A stretch of DNA of 60,960 nt, taken from Candidatus Lachnoclostridium stercoravium. GTDB lineage: Bacteria > Bacillota > Clostridia > Lachnospirales > Lachnospiraceae. Both the position numbers and the translations under genes were made by a program. The notes under the pieces are model-generated. The model saw only the letters and a program-made list of their open reading frames with translations, was not told the origin of the DNA and did not search any database. The stretch is taken from positions 1 to 60,960 of the forward strand of contig DWZA01000060.1 of NCBI GenBank assembly GCA_019118365.1, written 5' to 3'. Below, piece after piece: positions 34,128 to 40,577 of the stretch (the first letter of the stretch is position 1; every line of letters begins with the position of its first letter).

Positions 34128-36047
34128 TCATCCGATATCGTCCTGTCTTACTCCCTGGATCTTTACTACTTCCTGAGCCTCAGCTGTCAGCTCCTTAAGT
34201 CCTGGGATATATCCGCAGACGTTCTCCGCCAGCCAGTCCATAGTAATGATCTTTTCCGGAGAAAGCGTCTCTTTATCCGCGCACTGCAGTTTTCCCTGAT
34301 TATCCGCGATCGGCCCGGAAAACGGATTGAACTGCCCGATGGTGATCTGGTTTTTGAAAATATCCAGCAATTTCGCCGTGTCCTTCGGGATGTTTTTCGA
34401 GGCGATAAAATCGATCATGCCGGAGGACAGCCCCCACCAGTAATTGACGGAGCTGGAAGGCTGGTCGGCAAGAGCTCTCTTCCACCTTCCGTTCTGGATG
34501 GAGCGGAGGATCCTCTCGTAAAATTTTCCCCAATGCCATACCGGGAAGGCGATATTGACCATTTTTCCATCCCGTATGTCGTAAAGGCCAAAACTTCGGG
34601 TCGCCTGGCCCGGAGCGGCCAGATCCTGCCCGGAAACAAAGCCTACGTGGTTCTCCCGGAACAGTTTTTCCGGATCCGAGCCTTTCTGGGTCGACCAGGC
34701 GAGAAAGACTCTGGCTCTCGGATTAACCATTTTAACTCCTAATGCAAATGCGTTGATATTGGCGGTCATGCCAAAGATCGGATAGTCGGCGATATATCCG
34801 ATGGCGTCTGTATCCGTCAGTATCCCTGCCAGAAGGCCGGATAAGAACTTGGCTTCGTAAAGGCGGCCGTAATAGGTCCTGAGATGGCCGCAGTACGTAT
34901 TGACCGAACAGTTTAAGATCTTGACCGACGGATATTGTACCGCCGCTTTAATGCTGGCTCCCAGGAATTTGGAAGAGGTGGTGAATATCACTGTGCAGCC
35001 GTCCCTTACCGCCTGTCCTATGGCTGCCAGGCAGCCTTTTTCATCTCCGGCCTGGTCATAGGCGGCCGTCTTCACGGTTCCCTCCATGGCGCTTTCCAGG
35101 TACATCCTGCCCAGTTCATGGCCATAGGTCCAGCCGGAAGTTTCCGCCGTCTTGTCGTGGATAAAGGCGACCTTTAATACCGGCGGCGGCGTAGGGATCA
35201 GCTTCTTGATGATAGGGGCCTCTCCGCCTGATACCGGCTGCATCACCAGCTTCATCGACGGCTTTTCCGGATAAAGCTCAAGATCATCCCATATCTTTGA
35301 CAGCTCCTGGCGCAGGAGGGCGTAAGTTTTATCCGCCATTCCCTCGTAGCCGTATATCCCAAGATAAACCAGAAACGCATCGCCGCATGTGATCGAAAGC
35401 CTGTCCCCTCCTTTTTCTTTATAGACGTCGGAAAAATGGATATAGGACGAACGGAAAAGCGTCCTGTCGTCGTCGCTCCAGGCCTCTCCCTGATCTTTGC
35501 CGATCAGAGAACACAGCCTGGGGAAACTGCCCAGCTCGCTGAACCAGATATAATTGATCTGGGAATCCCGGTAAAAATCCAGGAACTCGTAATAAAGCCT
35601 GTTTTCCTTTTCCTCGCTCCTTTTCGGGATCACCCTTGTCACATAACCTGGAATACTGACAGCTCCTACATATTTTAAAACGCTTACCCGCTTGTTTCCT
35701 TCCACGACATAAAAACGGTTCATAAATTCATAGGCGATGATCGGATCCCGTATCCCCTCGTCCATATGGGCGCGGTACAGGCTGATCCACTTCATCGCAA
35801 ACTCTGAATCCTCTCCCAGAAGCGGCATAAAATTGCTGGCAAATGCTCTTGTCCTTCCTGCCGTCTTTGTCCCGACCACCTGGTCCAGCGGAATGTCCAC
35901 CAATCCAAGATCCGCTTCCGCTTCCACATTAGTAAATGAAAGAAGCTCGTCTAATACCTGCAGATACGGATAACGTCCTCTGGTAATGTCCGAACGATAC
36001 GCTCTCTGCGCCATGCGCAGTGCCTTTCCATATGCTTCTGTAGCCAT
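34128..36047 (-). CDS. Cytosolic fusion of a ParB-like domain and a BMP (nucleoside-binding) domain
   Basis: This 639-residue protein has no signal peptide or lipobox. Residues about 46-140 resemble the ParB/sulfiredoxin N-terminal domain: VDIPLDQVVGTK, then GIRDPIIAYEFMNRFYVVEG, NKRVSVLKYVGAVSIPGYV, i.e. a GxxxPI element and a V-V-x-G-x-x-R-like turn. Residues about 290-600 are a Bmp/PnrA-type periplasmic-binding fold: LKVAFIHDKTAETSGWTYGHELG, VIFTTSSKF, YEAKFLSGLLAG and IADYPIFGMTANINAFALG. BMP proteins bind purine nucleosides outside the cell; here the domain must act inside. A sensor that links nucleoside binding to the ParB-like domain (DNA or CTP binding, or nuclease) is an inference. 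The middle (140-290) is unrecognised. Confidence 0.82.
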   Translation of the reverse strand: MATEAYGKALRMAQRAYRSDITRGRYPYLQVLDELLSFTNVEAEADLGLVDIPLDQVVGTKTAGRTRAFASNFMPLLGEDSEFAMKWISLYRAHMDEGIRDPIIAYEFMNRFYVVEGNKRVSVLKYVGAVSIPGYVTRVIPKRSEEKENRLYYEFLDFYRDSQINYIWFSELGSFPRLCSLIGKDQGEAWSDDDRTLFRSSYIHFSDVYKEKGGDRLSITCGDAFLVYLGIYGYEGMADKTYALLRQELSKIWDDLELYPEKPSMKLVMQPVSGGEAPIIKKLIPTPPPVLKVAFIHDKTAETSGWTYGHELGRMYLESAMEGTVKTAAYDQAGDEKGCLAAIGQAVRDGCTVIFTTSSKFLGASIKAAVQYPSVKILNCSVNTYCGHLRTYYGRLYEAKFLSGLLAGILTDTDAIGYIADYPIFGMTANINAFALGVKMVNPRARVFLAWSTQKGSDPEKLFRENHVGFVSGQDLAAPGQATRSFGLYDIRDGKMVNIAFPVWHWGKFYERILRSIQNGRWKRALADQPSSSVNYWWGLSSGMIDFIASKNIPKDTAKLLDIFKNQITIGQFNPFSGPIADNQGKLQCADKETLSPEKIITMDWLAENVCGYIPGLKELTAEAQEVVKIQGVRQDDIG

Positions 36048-36084
36048 CTTTTATCCCTCCCTCGCAGGAAACTTCGTTTTCTCG

Positions 36085-36237
36085 TAACAGTTCAGGACGG
36101 CGTGAAAACAGGGGCAAAAGCAGGCATTAAGCTTGCTTATAAGCATGCTTTTGCCCCTGTTCTCACATCGGATGGACATTCGATGCTTCTTGTCCGGCAC
36201 AAGGCCGGGCAAGAAGATGTGCCATCCTGAACTGTTA
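36085..36237. repeat. 153-bp two-armed palindromic element (hairpin element C)
   Basis: Outer arms TAACAGTTCAGGA (36085-36097) and TCCTGAACTGTTA (36225-36237) enclose two hairpins. One is CAGGGGCAAAAGCA.../...TGCTTTTGCCCCTG at about 36108-36160; the other is CTTCTTGTCCGGC/GCCGGGCAAGAAG at about 36187-36215. The whole element could form a cruciform. It lies between two divergent genes in the 300-base gap 36048-36348, whose remainder holds only the promoter region for the EamA gene. No similarity to elements A or B is seen. Confidence 0.75.
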
Positions 36238-36348
36238 CTCTATTATACCCCTTAATACGGCCTCCTGCAAATACAGGATGGACTTTTTGCGTCAACTCAT
36301 GTACAATCGTTTTTATCTGACCATTATTACACCAAGGAGGAAGCTGAC

Positions 36349-37242
36349 ATGCATTTCAGATCGAACTTTTCCGGCCACATAGTGGCTTTTTTTACCGTAT
36401 TTGTATGGGGTACGACGTTTATTTCCACTAAAGTGCTCCTGCGGACCTTTTCCCCGGTGGAGATCCTTTTTATCCGTTTTCTTCTGGGCTATCTCGCCCT
36501 GTGGCTGGTCTTTCCAAAAAAGCTGACGCTGGCCTCCCCGAAGCAGGAATGGTACTTTGCCGCCGCTGGCCTCTGCGGAGTTACGTTATATTATCTTATG
36601 GAAAACATCGCCCTGACCATGACTCTGGCCTCCAACGTAGGCGTGATCATTTCCATCGCCCCGTTTTTTACAGCCGTATGCAGCTGCCTGTTTCTGGGGG
36701 AAAAACGGCCCGGCGCCCGCTTTTTTATCGGTTTTCTCATCTCCATGGCAGGCATCAGCCTGATCAGCTTTAATGGGAGCTCAGAGCTTTCCCTGAATCC
36801 TGCCGGCGACCTTTTATCCGTAGGCGCAGCCATTGTCTGGGCATTTTACTCTACGATCACAAAAAAGATCAGCGCGTGGGGCCATCCAACGGTGCTGACC
36901 ACGCGGCGGACCTTCTTTTATGGCATCGTATTTATGATCCCTTCACTGTTTTTCATGGATTTTCACGTTGTTCCAGAAGACTTCATGAGCGCTGTAAATA
37001 TGGGAAACCTGATCTTTTTAAGCTTCTGCGCCTCCGCCATGTGCTTTGTCACCTGGAATATGGCGGTGCGCATACTGGGAACTGTAAAGACCAGCGTCTA
37101 CATCTATATGACGCCGGTGGTAACGACCGTATGCTCCGCGCTGATCCTTAAAGAACCCGTCACTGCTTCCGCAGCCGCCGGGATCGCGCTGACTCTGGCC
37201 GGGCTGTTCCTTTCGGAAGACCGGAAGAAAGACGCGGGCTGA
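36349..37242 (+). CDS. EamA/DMT-family transporter
   Basis: This 297-residue integral membrane protein has ten hydrophobic helices in two EamA repeats. The first begins GHIVAFFTVFVWGTTFISTKVLLR and includes EILFIRFLLGYLAL; the second includes LLSVGAAIVWAFYSTITKK and ends with VTASAAAGIALTLAGLFLSE. Members export amino acids, nucleosides or other metabolites. The substrate cannot be told from sequence. It is monocistronic and converges with the GrpB-deaminase gene, leaving 21 bases between the stops. The start ATG follows AAGGAGG. Confidence 0.9.
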   Translation: MHFRSNFSGHIVAFFTVFVWGTTFISTKVLLRTFSPVEILFIRFLLGYLALWLVFPKKLTLASPKQEWYFAAAGLCGVTLYYLMENIALTMTLASNVGVIISIAPFFTAVCSCLFLGEKRPGARFFIGFLISMAGISLISFNGSSELSLNPAGDLLSVGAAIVWAFYSTITKKISAWGHPTVLTTRRTFFYGIVFMIPSLFFMDFHVVPEDFMSAVNMGNLIFLSFCASAMCFVTWNMAVRILGTVKTSVYIYMTPVVTTVCSALILKEPVTASAAAGIALTLAGLFLSEDRKKDAG

Positions 37243-37263
37243 TGCCGCCAGGCGCGGGAAGGC

Positions 37264-38160
37264 TCAGGCCCACCAGCCCGGAAGCAGTTCTTTCAGCCGC
37301 ACGGTCCTTTTTCTTTCATAATCCGTCAAAATCTCCATATCTTCGGCTCCTTCTCCCAGCTGCCTGAGAAGTTCTCTGCAGGCTCCGCAGGGCATCACCA
37401 TTTTCCCCTCTGCGGCGACTGCAGCTATCTTTTTTACCCGTGTTCCGCCGTTTGTGATCATATTGCCAATAGCGTTTCTCTCCGCACACATGCCCAGAGA
37501 GCAGGCTGTGTCGATGCAGACTCCCACATAAATGCGATCGTCTTCAGTCATAAGGGCTGCAGCTACGGATCCCGCTTCGATGAGGGGAGAGATCGTCCGC
37601 TCCTGCCGCACACTTCCTGCCGCCAGATACAGCCTGTCCCAGTCCGCATCATAACAGGAAAGGGCCTCTGCTTCCGCTCTTCGGACAAAATCCTCCTTCC
37701 CGTCGCAGTAGCCGCCGATATCATAGGGGAATCGCAAGGCCAGCTCCTTTTTCAGGGAAGCATATTCTTCCCGCTCCTTTTTATGGGTCCGCATATAATC
37801 CCGGAACGCCAGATGGCGCACAATATTATCCAGATCATCCGCCTGGAAAATGTGGATCTGATGGGTGCGCTCGTCCCCTCCCTTGCGCAGGTAACGCCTG
37901 CCCGCTATTCCAAATTCCCCAAGATACTCATATCCTATCTGGATAAATTTCCCGGCCGCCTGGTCCGCCCTGTCCAGGCTCTTCACTGCAGCCATGATAT
38001 CGATGATAGGTTTTGCCGCCAGGCCGGGAACCGACGTGCTGCCGATATGGTATATGGCCACAAGGTCCTCTCCCAGAATATGCCGGATCTTTTCTTTTTC
38101 TTCTTCATATTTCTGAGGCCAGCGCGGATCGTAATCCGTAACTGTAACATGCTGAGACAT
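37264..38160 (-). CDS. Fusion of a GrpB nucleotidyltransferase-like domain and cytidine deaminase
   Basis: This 298-residue protein joins two usually separate families. Residues 1-168 are GrpB/UPF0157: HIGSTSVPGLAAKPIIDIM at 38-56 is the nucleotidyltransferase-type GSTS...DI(D) signature. Residues about 175-298 are cytidine deaminase-like, with zinc motif CAERNAIGNM (Cys225, Glu227) and PCGACREL (Cys258, Cys261), all catalytic residues being present. The deaminase probably acts on cytidine or a related nucleoside. GrpB's role is poorly defined. Fusion suggests both act on the same nucleotide-related substrate. There is no frameshift at the junction. The next upstream region is the small-RNA locus. 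Confidence 0.88.
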   Translation of the reverse strand: MSQHVTVTDYDPRWPQKYEEEKEKIRHILGEDLVAIYHIGSTSVPGLAAKPIIDIMAAVKSLDRADQAAGKFIQIGYEYLGEFGIAGRRYLRKGGDERTHQIHIFQADDLDNIVRHLAFRDYMRTHKKEREEYASLKKELALRFPYDIGGYCDGKEDFVRRAEAEALSCYDADWDRLYLAAGSVRQERTISPLIEAGSVAAALMTEDDRIYVGVCIDTACSLGMCAERNAIGNMITNGGTRVKKIAAVAAEGKMVMPCGACRELLRQLGEGAEDMEILTDYERKRTVRLKELLPGWWA

Positions 38161-38287
38161 AGCTGCTCAACTCCCCTTTCCTCTATAATGATGTGGTGTA
38201 CAAAAGATCATAACACATTTAAATGGCTGATATTATAAATGTTTCTCTATTCAGCTACGTTTAACCCATACCCCTGAAAATCGCCAT

Positions 38288-38315
38288 TTGCATTTTTTAA
38301 TTGCTATGCTATAAT
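38288..38315 (+). promoter_or_regulatory. Promoter of putative antitoxin RNA A
   Basis: TTGCAT (38288-38293), 16 bases, then TATAAT (38310-38315) preceded by TGC, an extended -10. The predicted transcript starts near 38322 and ends at the terminator 38374-38412. Confidence 0.65.
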
Positions 38316-38321
38316 CAAAAT

Positions 38322-38413
38322 ACAAAGGAACAACCGCCCACAAGGGGTTGACCAAATAACTCAGATAGAACTTCCACCCTCGCTACCAGCCAAGTATACA
38401 AGGGTGGTTTTTC
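38322..38413 (+). ncRNA. Putative type-I antitoxin RNA A
   Basis: A plus-strand transcript of about 90 nt is bounded by an extended -10 promoter and a terminator with arms CCACCCT (38374-38380) and AGGGTGG (38401-38407) followed by TTTTTCT. It converges with the small membrane-peptide frame at 38432-38524, so the 3' parts of the two transcripts can pair, as in TxpA/RatA-like pairs. No coding frame with a ribosome site was seen. The family was not recognised by name. Confidence 0.5.
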
Positions 38414-38431
38414 TATACCCATTCCTGGGAT

Positions 38432-38524
38432 TTAGAAAAAACTACTTACGATTATTTCGGATAAAGGTAAGCAATGCGAGATGAACATCCCAAACGCCAT
38501 TAGGTCTTTGAAATCGAACATCAT
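38432..38524 (-). CDS. Holin-like toxin peptide, probably frameshifted
   Basis: An ATG 8 bases after GGGAGG opens a 30-residue frame, MMFDFKDLMAFGMFIS then HCLPLSEIIVSSFF. The first 16 residues look like the start of the short holin-like toxins common in Firmicutes (an acidic start followed by LMAFGMFI). After residue 16 the expected continuation, LLTFIRNNRK and stop, is found in another frame ending at 38442. A single missing base near 38474 would explain this. The intact form would be about 27 residues: a membrane helix with a basic tail. The gene is therefore likely an inactivated type-I toxin, unless the break is a sequencing error. Confidence 0.5.
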   Translation of the reverse strand: MMFDFKDLMAFGMFISHCLPLSEIIVSSFF

Positions 38525-38596
38525 ACGCACCACCTCCCATCTATGTAGGATGGAAGGCCAACGCCCTTGCAGTGACACGGTTATTCCCTTTGCTTA

Positions 38597-38737
38597 TTAT
38601 AGCATGCGGCAAATCATACCACAATCCGAAAAAGGTTCGGCCAAACCTCTCGCCTCTCTCAAGCCAATATCTGATTGACTTTCCCCTTTAAAAGCTGTAT
38701 GATAGATACAGCTAAGGAAAGCTGTTATGTCGTTCAA
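38597..38737 (-). CDS. Possible second toxin-like micro-ORF (TTG start)
   Basis: A 46-residue frame starting at TTG (MNDITAFLSCIYHTAF...) lies 9 bases after AAAGGAGG. Only the first ten residues resemble a small membrane toxin; the rest is not hydrophobic. The SD lies in a self-complementary leader (ACCTCC pairing with GGAGGT), as in type-I toxin mRNAs, and is covered by antisense RNA B. A minus-strand extended -10 TGATATGAT lies upstream at about 38780-38790. This may be a decayed toxin whose 3' part was replaced. Translation is uncertain. Confidence 0.25.
   Translation of the reverse strand: MNDITAFLSCIYHTAFKGESQSDIGLREARGLAEPFSDCGMICRML
38675..38703 (+). promoter_or_regulatory. Promoter of antisense RNA B
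   Basis: TTGACT (38675-38680) and TATGAT (38698-38703) are 17 bases apart. The same promoter with identical spacer recurs at 38843-38871; the two are part of a direct repeat of about 34 identical bases 168 bp apart. Confidence 0.75.
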
Positions 38738-38780
38738 AGGGCGTCACCTCCTTTCTGCTGGAGGTCCGACAGCCCTTTTA
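38709..38780 (+). ncRNA. Putative antisense RNA B over a ribosome-binding site
   Basis: The predicted transcript starts near 38709. It ends in a compound stem (GGGC 38739-38742 with GCCC 38772-38775, and ACCTCC 38746-38751 with GGAGGT 38760-38765) followed by TTTTAT. Its CACCTCCTTTC segment is exactly antisense to the AAAGGAGGTG ribosome site on the opposite strand, so it could block translation of the micro-ORF at 38597-38737. Confidence 0.55.
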
Positions 38781-38842
38781 TCATATCATAGGTTCATAGA
38801 CCCTTCAATAAGCTGGAATAAGCTGTCCTCAATTTTCTGCTA

Positions 38843-38871
38843 TTGACTTTCCCCTTTAAAAGCTGTATGAT
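38843..38871 (+). promoter_or_regulatory. Promoter of antisense RNA C
   Basis: TTGACT (38843-38848) and TATGAT (38866-38871) with a 17-base spacer identical to that of promoter B. The first transcribed bases should be near 38877. Confidence 0.75.
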
Positions 38872-38876
38872 AGAGA

Positions 38877-38947
38877 CAGCCAAAAGAGGTAAATAGTCCG
38901 CTGGACAAAGCGAAAACCCCAGAGTCTTCCACACTCTGGGGTTTTCT
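38877..38947 (+). ncRNA. Putative antitoxin RNA C
   Basis: This short transcript of about 70 nt ends in a perfect 13-bp terminator stem (AAAACCCCAGAGT 38913-38925, ACTCTGGGGTTTT 38933-38945). Its bases 38882-38904 are nearly the same as 39060-39083 on the same strand, that is, they are complementary to the start-codon region of toxin peptide C on the opposite strand with only a few mismatches. It could therefore pair with that mRNA at its translation start, although it is encoded about 150 bp away. The shared terminator would also end the toxin transcript. Confidence 0.55.
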
Positions 38948-38993
38948 ATTCCGTTTTTAAAGGCGGCTTAGACCTTTTTTAGGCTGTCGCTGT

Positions 38994-39080
38994 CTAATCA
39001 TCTCCGTCCAGCCATTTGCATATGTAGTAGCCAACCACACTTGCTCCGACAGAGATAGTAAAAGAGGTAAATAATTCCAC
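38994..39080 (-). CDS. Small membrane peptide, putative type-I toxin C
   Basis: A GTG start 7 bases after AAGGAGG opens a 28-residue frame with one hydrophobic helix: MELFTSFTISVGASV then VGYYICKWLDGDD. I recall many Firmicutes peptides of 25-35 residues ending in YYICKWLD, usually left unannotated. The leader can fold so that CTTTCC pairs with GGAAGG and partly hides the ribosome site. An extended -10 (TGATATGAT) lies upstream at about 39122-39131. It is too short for standard gene callers. The toxin role is inference from size, hydrophobicity and the adjacent antisense-type RNAs. Confidence 0.6.
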   Translation of the reverse strand: MELFTSFTISVGASVVGYYICKWLDGDD

Positions 39081-39110
39081 TGGCGCACCTCCTTCCTACT
39101 GGAAAGAGTC

Positions 39111-39136
39111 GACAGCCCTTTTATCATATCACAGGT
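39111..39136. repeat. Second copy of the 26-bp GACAGCCCTTTTATCATATC repeat
   Basis: The string at 39111-39136 repeats that at 38767-38792 with one or two differences. On the minus strand it contains the extended -10 box of the toxin-side promoters, so the repeat marks equivalent positions in units B and C of the locus. Confidence 0.75.
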
Positions 39137-39251
39137 TATCTGATGTTTCTACAGTATATCGCCGCGCTATAAATCAAAAAATTCAAGAGATGCGCGAAAA
39201 ATAAATGGGCATTTTGACGAACTATGCAGCACAAAATGCAACACGCAATAA

Positions 39252-39272
39252 AAAAAGCCTTGAAAAATCAAG
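39252..39272 (-). terminator. Terminator of tRNA-Leu
   Basis: On the minus strand GTCTTG, a short T loop and CAAGGC form a stem followed by TTTTTT, directly after the tRNA 3' end. Confidence 0.75.
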
Positions 39273-39282
39273 ACTTTTTACC

Positions 39283-39363
39283 TGCGGATAACAGGACTTG
39301 AACCTGCACGTCGTGGACACCAGAACCTAAATCTGGCGCGTCTGCCAATTCCGCCATATCCGC
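39283..39363 (-). tRNA. tRNA-Leu (anticodon UAG)
   Basis: The minus strand folds into a complete cloverleaf of 81 nt. The acceptor arms are GCGGATA and TATCCGC with discriminator A. The D arm is GCG...CGC, the anticodon stem CCAGA/TCTGG holds the loop TTTAGGT with anticodon TAG, there is a long class-II variable arm, and the T arm has TTCAAGT. The anticodon reads leucine CUN codons. CCA is not encoded. It has its own promoter and terminator and stands alone. Confidence 0.96.
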
Positions 39364-39405
39364 GTATATATGGATCATTGTGATCCTGGTTTTTGCTGCT
39401 TTTTA

Positions 39406-39434
39406 ATAATATATGATTTCTGATAGCTTGTCAA
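39406..39434 (-). promoter_or_regulatory. Promoter of tRNA-Leu
   Basis: On the minus strand TTGACA (39434-39429) and TATTAT (39411-39406) are exactly 17 bases apart, with the tRNA beginning 43 bases further. The rest of the 289-base gap 39364-39652 shows nothing else convincing. Confidence 0.8.
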
Positions 39435-39652
39435 TGATTTCTGGTTTTCTTGCGCAGGCCCCAGCAAAATATGGCGATTACATCGAATATCCAGCACAGC
39501 ACAAACCGTTTCAGCGTTTTCTCGCGGATTAAAGTACATAGTGCAGTCCCAAGTGTGGTTTCCACAGCACAATTACTCTATTTGATTGGTGGCAGTATGT
39601 TTTATCACACTGAAAAAATGACGCTCCGAGCTGTTTGCGGAACACTATTTTT

Positions 39653-40195
39653 CTATTTTGGGAATATCCCAAACCCTTTTGGAAAGCCATTAGTTTCTGA
39701 TAGATTTAACTTCTGCCGGATATATGTTCCTATATCTTGCGGATCGATTTTAAGTGAAAATGAAAATTCCTGCTCGATGATTGTTTCTACTTTTTTCAGT
39801 ATCTGTAAATCGCCGGAACAAAGTCCTTTTGTACCGTCTTTTGATTTCAAATAAAGGCAACTGGCAAGCTGTAAAAGTTCCTTTTCATCTCTGCGAGATA
39901 AGATAGACTGAAACTCTGATGTGCGCTGCTTTCGATCCTCTATCCATGAAATTTTACTATTTTTAATGCTTAAAATTATTCTGTCAATTTCGTCTGAAGA
40001 CAAAACAGGACGCATTTGTCCAATCAGTTTTTGATTGTCTACTGGAACATAGATACAAGCATTTTTTTGTTGAACCGGTTTTAGAATATAATATCTGCGC
40101 GCACGCGGATCGGAATTAAATCTGATAAGACGAATATCTTCAATTTCACAAATCCCCTGTGTACTGTAATTTACATAGTCACCTTTGCTATACAT
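39653..40195 (-). CDS. CarD/CdnL-like transcription factor
   Basis: The ATG at 40195 (MYSKGDYVNYSTQGICEI) follows GAGAGGGGGAAG, giving 180 residues. The N-terminal 65 residues are the Tudor-like RNA-polymerase interaction domain of CarD/CdnL and Mfd proteins: a GDYVNYSTQGICEIEDI strand pair, then YYILKPVQQKNACIYVPVDN. The C-terminal part is helical (WIEDRKQRTSEFQSILSRRDEKELLQLASCLY), as in the DNA-binding half of CarD. It probably binds the beta subunit and stabilises open promoter complexes. Base composition here is more AT-rich than in most of the window. It is transcribed separately from the kinase operon. Confidence 0.85.
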   Translation of the reverse strand: MYSKGDYVNYSTQGICEIEDIRLIRFNSDPRARRYYILKPVQQKNACIYVPVDNQKLIGQMRPVLSSDEIDRIILSIKNSKISWIEDRKQRTSEFQSILSRRDEKELLQLASCLYLKSKDGTKGLCSGDLQILKKVETIIEQEFSFSLKIDPQDIGTYIRQKLNLSETNGFPKGFGIFPK

Positions 40196-40577
40196 TGACT
40201 TCCCCCTCTCTTGCGGAAGCAAGATCCCTTCGCTTATTGTAATTATAACAAAAATTTTCCTGAATTTTCAAAGGTCGTTTTTCCCAAAAAATCTGATGTA
40301 ATGTTTTGTTCAAAATGCCTGTTATCTTATATTTATATGATGATACCAGGGTTGTGGGAGTGGGAAGCACGGAACAAGCCGGTATCAAAGGGGTCAAAAG
40401 GTCTTTTGACCCTAACATCGTATGATTGTAATATACTTAGAAAAGCGGCATAGAAATAGCGGGCAAGAAGTTTTTGACCTCTTACCCACTTTTCGTCGCA
40501 GCCTGTCTGTCACCCGTTAAGTCAGTTTGTTTTCAAATCTTCCTTATCGGTGGTTGTCTTTACCGAATCTTTCTCTT
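40196..40577. other. Intergenic region between the CarD-like gene and the kinase operon
   Basis: This 382-base AT-rich gap has one clear structure, a perfect hairpin GGGTCAAAAGGTCTTTTGACCC at 40391-40412, about 165 bases after the last gene of the kinase operon. It is a possible terminator or protein-binding palindrome. The region nearest 40195 should hold the CarD-gene promoter. No gene was recognised. Confidence 0.5.

Noticed and set aside
36876-37151. Alternative-frame products inside the EamA gene
   Set aside because: They lie within the coding frame of a clear ten-helix transporter and have no start signals; they are same-strand shadow frames.
38340-39136. Short direct repeats as a CRISPR array
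   Set aside because: There are only two copies of each repeat, spacing is 170-340 bp, and the repeats are promoters and -10 regions rather than regularly spaced units. No cas gene is present.
39431-39565. 44-residue hydrophobic frame on the minus strand after tRNA-Leu
   Set aside because: It has a membrane-like stretch but no ribosome site, and its 3' end overlaps the -35 box of the tRNA promoter. It is probably non-coding.
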